Shown piece after piece: positions 32,960 to 37,758 of a stretch of 37,758 nt of DNA (position 1 is the first letter of the stretch; every line of letters starts with the position of its first letter). The notes beneath the pieces are model-generated. The model saw nothing but the letters and a program-made list of their open reading frames with translations. It was not told where the DNA came from and did no database searches. The translations under genes were made by a program, and so were the position numbers. Origin of the DNA: Bacillota bacterium (GTDB lineage: Bacteria > Bacillota > UBA4882 > UBA8346); NCBI GenBank assembly GCA_023415375.1, contig JAEZKW010000137.1, forward strand, positions 1 through 37,758, read 5' to 3'.

Positions 32960-33732
32960 TGAATTTGAGTCGTTTCAAAGATTTCATTTTTGGTTTAAGA
33001 AAGTTACTGGGTCTAATTGTCTTTCTTTTGATTTGGGAGATTACTTCCCAAACCAGGTTAGTCAACCCGGCATTTATCCCTCCGTTTTCAACCGTCGTCG
33101 CTACTTTTGTGAGCATGATTCACAGCGGTGAACTCATCGGACATATTGCCATCAGCTTGCAACGGGCTTTGATTGGGTTTGCACTGGGATTACTTTTTGC
33201 GATTCCCATGGGACTGGTCATTGGTTGGTTTAAAGGGTTTGAATATTATGTTGATCCTTTGTTGCAAACCTTCCGCCAAATATCGACCATTGCTCTATTA
33301 CCGGTGTTCATGTTTCTTTTCGGGATTGGAGAGGTTTCCAAAGTGGCTTTGGTTTTTTGGGGTGTACAATGGGCGGTTTTGTTAAATACCATTTCCGGTG
33401 TAAAATCCGTTGATTCGTTGCTCATTAAATCAGCCCGTTCCATGTGCGCTTCACCGTTTACTTTATTTTATAAGGTAATTTTACCCTCGGCATTTCCAAA
33501 TATCTTTACCGGGATTCGCCTGAGTGCCACGACTTCAATCTTAATCCTGACGGCAGCCGAGATGCTTGGAGCAAGTAAAGGACTTGGTTTTCTATTATAT
33601 GATGCCGAAACCAAATACCAAATTCCCCAAATGTTTTCAGCAATCGTCGCTATGGCTATTTTGGGTGTGGTGATCAACTATATTCTGCAAATGATTGAAA
33701 AAAGGATTCATCGTTGGAAAGAAACCGTATAA
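32959..33732 (+). CDS. NitT/TauT-family ABC transporter permease
   Basis: This 257-residue membrane protein has about six hydrophobic segments, of the BPD_transp_1 type (SsuC/TauC). The EAA loop that docks the ATPase is seen as KSARSMCASPFTLFYKVILP followed by SAFPNIFTGIRLS. The N-terminus KLLGLIVFLLIWEIT and the IPPFSTVVATF stretch are typical. The ATG overlaps a TAA from an upstream fragment. It pairs with the binding protein at 31582. The cytoplasmic ATPase of the trio is missing here, so it is encoded elsewhere or lost. A terminator follows immediately. Confidence 0.9.
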   Translation: MNLSRFKDFIFGLRKLLGLIVFLLIWEITSQTRLVNPAFIPPFSTVVATFVSMIHSGELIGHIAISLQRALIGFALGLLFAIPMGLVIGWFKGFEYYVDPLLQTFRQISTIALLPVFMFLFGIGEVSKVALVFWGVQWAVLLNTISGVKSVDSLLIKSARSMCASPFTLFYKVILPSAFPNIFTGIRLSATTSILILTAAEMLGASKGLGFLLYDAETKYQIPQMFSAIVAMAILGVVINYILQMIEKRIHRWKETV

Positions 33733-33737
33733 GAAAG

Positions 33738-33777
33738 AGAGAGGGACGTTCATGAGAAATGATCGAATCCCTCCTTT
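33738..33777. terminator. Terminator between convergent permease and dcyD genes
   Basis: GAGGGA (33741-33746) and TCCCTC (33768-33773) enclose TCAT/ATGA, with CTTTTAAA after it and AGAAAGA before it. It can act for both converging genes. Confidence 0.65.
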
Positions 33778-34778
33778 TAAACTAAAAGTTTTTCAAAAAC
33801 ATCCTGATAAGTAAATAAGGCCGGTGCACCGCCTGTATGGAGAAAAAGGATTTTTGAGTTGGAACTGAAAAAGCCTTCCCGGATGAGGCCCAGTAATCCA
33901 GCCATTGCTTTTCCTGTATATACGGGATCCAACAAAATTCCCTCGGTTTGTGCCACCAGACGGACGGCTTCGATCATGGCTGAAGTCGGTAGCGCATAAC
34001 CGGGCCCCACATATTGATCATTACAAATTATGGAATCTCTGGGGATGCTGCCGCGAATATTTAAGTAAGCAGCTGTTTGATTGGCCAGAGTGAATACTTG
34101 GTCTTCCTGTATTTTTTGAGCCCGGCTGATATTGATGCCTATTACCGGGAGAGCAGCATTATTACCGTATAATCCTGCCACCAGACCTGCCTGGGTCCCG
34201 GCGCTGCCGCTGGTACAAATAAGATAATCAAAGGAAATACCCAAATCAAAACTTTGTGATAAAATTTCTTCCGCACAAGCCACATAACCGATGGCGCCAA
34301 TGGGGTTGGAACCCCCGACGGGAATCAGATACACCCGATGCCCTTCCTCAGTCAATGCAGCTCCCACTTGTTCCATTTCATATTGTAGATTCGCCTCATT
34401 TGACACTAAATGAATTTGTGCGCCCAATAAATGATCAAGAAAATAATTACCGCTTGTTTGTTTTGTATTAGGAAGCGCATTTTTCTCCAACACCAAATGA
34501 CATCGAAGCCCTTCTTTGTTTGCAACGGCTGCTGTAAGGCGGCAATGATTTGATTGGACAGCACCACAAGTAATAAGTGTATCCGCACCCTTTTCCAAGG
34601 CGTCGGCGACTAGAAACTCCAGCTTCCGGGTTTTGTTGCCTCCACCCGCCAGCCCCAACAAATCATCTCTTTTAATATAGATTTGCGGGCCATTGATGGT
34701 TTTAGTTAAGTTTGGCAAGTAATCTATGGGGGTAGGTCCTGCTGTATAACGCCTGCGGGAAATTTTTGCCAAATTCAT
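33777..34778 (-). CDS. dcyD: D-cysteine desulfhydrase / ACC-deaminase family PLP enzyme
   Basis: This 333-residue fold-type II PLP enzyme would convert D-cysteine to pyruvate, sulfide and ammonia. The PLP lysine is Lys49 in GGGNKTRKLEFL, followed by CGAVQSNHCRLTAA and the phosphate-binding TSGSAGTQAGL. The N-terminal PTPIDYLPNLTK and IYIKRDDLLGLAGGGNK are typical of DcyD. It could alternatively be an ACC deaminase, but DcyD fits the motif pattern better and suits the sulfur-rich setting. AAGGAG lies upstream of its ATG. It is transcribed alone, and a strong hairpin lies in its upstream region. Confidence 0.88.
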   Translation of the reverse strand: MNLAKISRRRYTAGPTPIDYLPNLTKTINGPQIYIKRDDLLGLAGGGNKTRKLEFLVADALEKGADTLITCGAVQSNHCRLTAAVANKEGLRCHLVLEKNALPNTKQTSGNYFLDHLLGAQIHLVSNEANLQYEMEQVGAALTEEGHRVYLIPVGGSNPIGAIGYVACAEEILSQSFDLGISFDYLICTSGSAGTQAGLVAGLYGNNAALPVIGINISRAQKIQEDQVFTLANQTAAYLNIRGSIPRDSIICNDQYVGPGYALPTSAMIEAVRLVAQTEGILLDPVYTGKAMAGLLGLIREGFFSSNSKILFLHTGGAPALFTYQDVFEKLLV

Positions 34779-35234
34779 TGAAATTCACTCCTTTGTCCGA
34801 AAGTTTGGCTACTAATGTGAAGTTGTAATGAATCATCAGAATGCTGTAAACACTTATTCGATGGGTAAGTCAAGAAGCCGGCTGTCATGGGCAAAAATAA
34901 AGGCTAAGTTATGCTCGAACAATAGCATCATAACTTAGCCTCCAGTTTTCCAGTCAGCCGTGATGTTTCTTAATTTTGAACTTCTGCAAGTATCAATATC
35001 GATATACTATATTATTCTTGCTCAACAATTTAATTCTACGGCATGTTCTATTTTCTTGTCAAGGGAATCATCAAATCCGGCTCACAAAACCCTGGTATAG
35101 AGAGATTGAAATTCCAAAACCGGATTACCAACTCGGAATGTAGATGATTATATGTTAAGTAAATAAATGACTTTACTCACATAAGCCGGGCATAAAGAAT
35201 ACAATGTTCTCGGTGGAACACTTAAGGTTCCAGT
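34779..35234. other. Divergent intergenic region
   Basis: This 456-base region lies between dcyD (minus) and the ATPase gene (plus). It contains the large hairpin at 34879-34960 and a short hairpin TGGAAC/GTTCCA (35214-35232) that overlaps the AAGG in front of ATG 35235. No gene or relic is recognised in the rest, which is AT-rich around 34980-35080. Confidence 0.5.
34879..34960 (-). promoter_or_regulatory. Large hairpin upstream of dcyD, possible attenuator
   Basis: AGGCTAAGTTATG (34901-34913) is perfectly complementary to CATAACTTAGCCT (34929-34941). An inner ATGCT/AGCAT and an outer CGGCTG/CAGCCG extend the symmetry. Read on the minus strand, the stem is followed by TTTATTTTTG, a terminator layout, and lies 120 bases before the dcyD start. 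It may be a leader attenuator or a small palindromic element. Confidence 0.55.
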
Positions 35235-36068
35235 ATGCTACATAAGGAGTTGAATAAATTGATCCAGCTATCGAATACGGTGGGTACTGAAGTGTCAGCC
35301 GTAACGATTATAGGCGGCTGTGGCCGTAATGGTAATCCGGAGCCCGTCCGGCGGGTGGAACTCAAAATGGGAGATGTGGTCAGCATTGTAGGCCCTACCG
35401 GTTCAGGCAAAACCACTTTGATTAATGATATCGAGTTGCTTGCCAATACCAATACACCGACTGGCCGACAAATTTTAATCAACGGGAAGATTCCTCCGGC
35501 TATTTACCGGAAAGACCCGGCCCACAATCCAATCGCCCTAATCACTCAGCATACTAATTTTTTATCCGACCTGCCGGTTTGCAAATTTTTAGAAACCCAT
35601 GCCCGGATTCGTCAAAAAAATGCTTCTGAGCTTATTGAAAATGTAATTAACTTTGCCAATCAGTTAACAGGAGAACCCATCAATCAGGAGTGTCGAATGA
35701 CTGAATTATCGGGCGGTCAAACCCGGGCTCTGCTAATCGCTGATGCTACCGTCATCTGCGATACTCCGATTGTCCTTTTGGACGAGGTTGAAAACGCCGG
35801 AATTCATCGTACCAAAGCGTTACAATTGTTGAAGGAACACCATAAGATCTTTATCTTTGTCACCCATGACCCCCGAATCGTTTTATTATCAGATTTTCGG
35901 ATTATCATGCGCGAAGGGAATATGGTAGAGGTGCTCCAAACCAGTAGAGAAGAACGGGAGCTATCCACCGGTGTCTGTGGTCTGGACGATCGTCTGGCAT
36001 TTTTACGTGAGAAATTGCGTCTGGGTAAGCGGCTTTCCGCCCCTGATTTAGAGGAGGCCATCGTATGA
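35235..36068 (+). CDS. Lone ABC-type ATPase of an unassigned system
   Basis: This 277-residue protein has a single ABC ATPase domain: Walker A GPTGSGKTT (53-61), Q-loop Gln105, signature LSGGQ (158-162), Walker B PIVLLDE (178-184) and His211 (THD). The D-loop reads ENAGI instead of SALD. It opens with an unusual GGCGRNGNPEPVRRVEL segment and has no transmembrane part, and no permease is linked. It overlaps the GTPase gene by four bases. The start is ATG 35235, or TTG 35259 with AAGGAG nine bases upstream. I do not recognise a named family. A role in energising metallocofactor or sulfur transfer with its neighbours is an inference from context. Confidence 0.8.
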   Translation: MLHKELNKLIQLSNTVGTEVSAVTIIGGCGRNGNPEPVRRVELKMGDVVSIVGPTGSGKTTLINDIELLANTNTPTGRQILINGKIPPAIYRKDPAHNPIALITQHTNFLSDLPVCKFLETHARIRQKNASELIENVINFANQLTGEPINQECRMTELSGGQTRALLIADATVICDTPIVLLDEVENAGIHRTKALQLLKEHHKIFIFVTHDPRIVLLSDFRIIMREGNMVEVLQTSREERELSTGVCGLDDRLAFLREKLRLGKRLSAPDLEEAIV

Positions 36069-36781
36069 AATTATTAATCATCGCCGGTCCGGCGACCACT
36101 GGAAAAACCTCATTAAGCCGGCATTTAATTCGGAAGTTGCAAGATAGCGGTCAAAAAGTAGCCTTTTTAAAAATCGACGTTCAGTTTGCCGAAGAAGATG
36201 CGGAATTGGCTGCAGAATTTGGAATCGCGACCCGTAAAATCTATTCTGGAGAGTTGTGCCCGGATCATTGCAATGTAATGATACTGGGTGATGCTTTGAA
36301 ATGGGCTGAGGAAGAGAAAGCCGATTTATTGATTGTAGAGACGGCCGGACTATGCCTGCGTTGTTCGCCTTATGTCGAGAATATTTTAGGGATTGTCGTT
36401 TTGGAAGCCACCAGTGGGATGAATCTTCCCTTAAAAGTAGGACCAATGCTTTCCCTTTCAGATATCGCAGTCGTTACCAAAATAGACCGGGTCTCTCAGG
36501 CGGAACGGGAAGTCTTCCGGGCCCGGATCCAGGAAGTAGCCCCGAATGTAACGATTCGAGAAGTGAATGCCTTGTATGGGATTGGAATTGATCCGATCAT
36601 CGAAGAAATTAATGCCTCACCAGAAGTCGCGGCCGCAATGGCTGGCGGACAATTATTCCTAAGAGGCAATCCACCGGTGGGAACCTGTACGATCTGTGTC
36701 GGTAAAAAGGAAGTAGGATGGCAATCTCATTTTGGAGTGGTCCGTTCCCTGGAAAACCAAAATTTTTATCGGGGGCAATAA
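36065..36781 (+). CDS. HypB/UreG-like GTPase with three cysteine pairs
   Basis: This 238-residue SIMIBI-class P-loop protein has Walker A GPATTGKTS (8-16), a switch motif ETAGLC (92-97) and the base-specificity motif TKID (138-141). HypB and UreG are GTPases that insert nickel into hydrogenase and urease. Here three possible metal sites are seen: CPDHC (Cys65, Cys69), CLRC (Cys97, Cys100, right at the switch) and CTIC (Cys208, Cys211) near the C-terminus. The cysteine next to the switch recalls HypB, in which metal binding is coupled to GTP hydrolysis. It overlaps the ATPase gene by four bases (ATGA) and is three bases from the desulfurase gene, so the three form one translation unit. Confidence 0.82.
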   Translation: MKLLIIAGPATTGKTSLSRHLIRKLQDSGQKVAFLKIDVQFAEEDAELAAEFGIATRKIYSGELCPDHCNVMILGDALKWAEEEKADLLIVETAGLCLRCSPYVENILGIVVLEATSGMNLPLKVGPMLSLSDIAVVTKIDRVSQAEREVFRARIQEVAPNVTIREVNALYGIGIDPIIEEINASPEVAAAMAGGQLFLRGNPPVGTCTICVGKKEVGWQSHFGVVRSLENQNFYRGQ

Positions 36782-36784
36782 ACA

Positions 36785-37758
36785 ATGGGAGCTCGAATTT
36801 ATTTTGATAATTCGGCCACCACTCCGGTTGATCCAAGAGTGGCCGAGCGAATGTCTTTTTTTGTCCGTGAATTTTATGGCAATCCATCCAGCATGCACAA
36901 AACGGGCCGGGAAGTACGAAGCGCTGTCGAAGAAGCCCGAAAGCAAGTGGCTAATTTTTTAGGGGTAAATTCGGATGAAGTTGTATTTACCGGCAGCGGT
37001 ACTGAAGCCGATAACCTAGCCTTAGTCGGAGTCTTTGAAACAATCCGTAATATGCCGTTTCATCTGATTACCAGCAAGATCGAACATCCGGCGGTACTCG
37101 AAACCTGTCATTATTTAGAAAAACGTGGAGCCGATGTCACCTACCTGGATGTTGACTCCTCAGGCTATCTAAATCCTGATTGCTTAGAAAAAGCCTTTCG
37201 TCCTTCCACCCGGCTGGTTTCCATTATGACCGCCAATAATGTAATCGGAACGATCCAGCCTATCCGGGAACTGGCTCAGATTGCCCATGATCACGGGGCC
37301 CTCTTTCATACCGACGCAGTTCAGGCACTTGGTAGGATTCCTTTGAATTTCTTAGGAGCAGTAGACTTGTTATCAATTTCTGCCCACAAGCTATACGGCC
37401 CAAAGGGAGTGGGGGCATTATATATTCGGAATGGACTTCAATTGGAACCATTATTGCATGGTGGCGGTCAGGAAGCGGGCCGGCGGTCTTCAACGGAGAA
37501 TGTACCGGGCATCATCGGTTTTGGAATCGCCGCCGACATTACCCGCGCCAATGTGGCCGGGGAAGTGGCGCGGTTGGTTCAATTGAGGGAACGTCTCATT
37601 GACGGGATTCTAGAACGTATTGATAACGCCTACCTTATCGGTCACCGTCACTTACGCCTGCCCGGACATGTATCTGTGGGCTTTGCCGGTCAGGAAGGAG
37701 AGGCGATTAAACTTTTATTAGCCTTAGATGAAGCGGGGATTGCCATTTCTGCCGGAAG
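36785..37758 (+). CDS. Cysteine desulfurase (NifS/IscS group I), cut by window end
   Basis: The first about 324 residues are visible, and the gene runs off the right edge. It is a class V PLP enzyme: start IYFDNSATTPVDPRV, His101 (IEHPAV), Asp177 (HTDAVQ) and PLP Lys202 (SAHKLYGPKG). The frame stops at GIAISAG, just before the expected SAC catalytic loop, so the active Cys cannot be checked. It resembles the IscS half of the fusion at 27915 but is a separate paralogue. It starts three bases after the GTPase stop with GGGGGC as the only ribosome site. Its place in this operon suggests it supplies sulfur for the ATPase/GTPase pathway. Confidence 0.9.
   Translation, partial: MGARIYFDNSATTPVDPRVAERMSFFVREFYGNPSSMHKTGREVRSAVEEARKQVANFLGVNSDEVVFTGSGTEADNLALVGVFETIRNMPFHLITSKIEHPAVLETCHYLEKRGADVTYLDVDSSGYLNPDCLEKAFRPSTRLVSIMTANNVIGTIQPIRELAQIAHDHGALFHTDAVQALGRIPLNFLGAVDLLSISAHKLYGPKGVGALYIRNGLQLEPLLHGGGQEAGRRSSTENVPGIIGFGIAADITRANVAGEVARLVQLRERLIDGILERIDNAYLIGHRHLRLPGHVSVGFAGQEGEAIKLLLALDEAGIAISAG

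Noticed and set aside
34779..35234. T-box or S-box leader for dcyD or the ATPase gene
   Set aside because: No T-box AGGGTGGNACCGCG-like stretch on either strand and no S-box signatures. Only a terminator-like hairpin is present.
1..37758. CRISPR arrays, tRNA or rRNA genes, intact transposases
   Set aside because: I saw no regularly spaced direct repeats, no tRNA cloverleaf-like stretches such as GGTTCGAATCC and no transposase or integrase motifs, though I could not run a covariance search.

Overview
The window looks like a chromosomal segment of an anaerobic member of the Bacillota with moderate-to-low GC. The signs are strong AGGAGG-type ribosome binding sites, TTG and GTG starts, an S-box (SAM-I) riboswitch on methionine genes, a CheC/CheX/CheD-style chemotaxis set, PdxS-type vitamin B6 synthesis and many intrinsic terminators. 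Both solute-binding proteins have Sec signal peptides without a lipobox cysteine, which hints at a diderm member with a periplasm (inference). I cannot name the species. I saw no tRNA, rRNA, intact insertion sequence or CRISPR array.

Region 1 (1-6165) is second-messenger and redox sensing: a decayed GGDEF remnant, a PocR-PAS-GGDEF-HD-GYP protein, two tandem bacteriohemerythrins, a truncated frameshifted HD-GYP copy, an AraC C-terminal relic, a lone receiver protein, a membrane GGDEF-EAL protein whose GGDEF half looks inactive, and a cheW relic.

Region 2 (6185-16503) is a chemotaxis cluster: MCP, cheR, cheB, cheY, cheA, cheW, a second MCP, cheD and two CheX-family genes. It has several oddities. 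CheA carries a CheX-type domain at its N-terminus. CheB has Ala where the catalytic Ser is expected. The last CheX-like protein lacks the Asn of the ExxN motif. A cheW-MCP unit occurs twice, once with a decayed cheW.

Region 3 (16737-26791) is sulfur amino acid and sugar metabolism. A SAM-I riboswitch precedes a metI-metC pair. A multiple-monosaccharide ABC transporter (binding protein, ATPase, permease) follows, with a palindromic operator candidate upstream and an unusual structured leader before the ATPase gene. Next come pdxS on the minus strand, a ridA relic, a NifX-like gene and cysK.

Region 4 (27018-31423) is Fe-S and sulfur handling: a third hemerythrin, an IscR-IscS fusion with all three regulatory cysteines and an IscR type-1-like operator over its promoter, iscU, and a cysteine-free class V aminotransferase.

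Region 5 (31582-37758) holds a NitT/TauT-type binding protein and permease without a nearby ATPase, separated by a GC-rich palindrome island. A D-cysteine desulfhydrase gene follows on the minus strand. Last is a tightly coupled trio: a lone ABC-type ATPase, a HypB/UreG-like GTPase with three Cys pairs, and a cysteine desulfurase cut by the window end. The trio is my best candidate for an undescribed metallocofactor or sulfur-trafficking system. Much of the right half could cooperate in making, breaking and mobilising cysteine sulfur (CysK, MetI/MetC, DcyD, desulfurases, IscU), with PLP supplied through PdxS.
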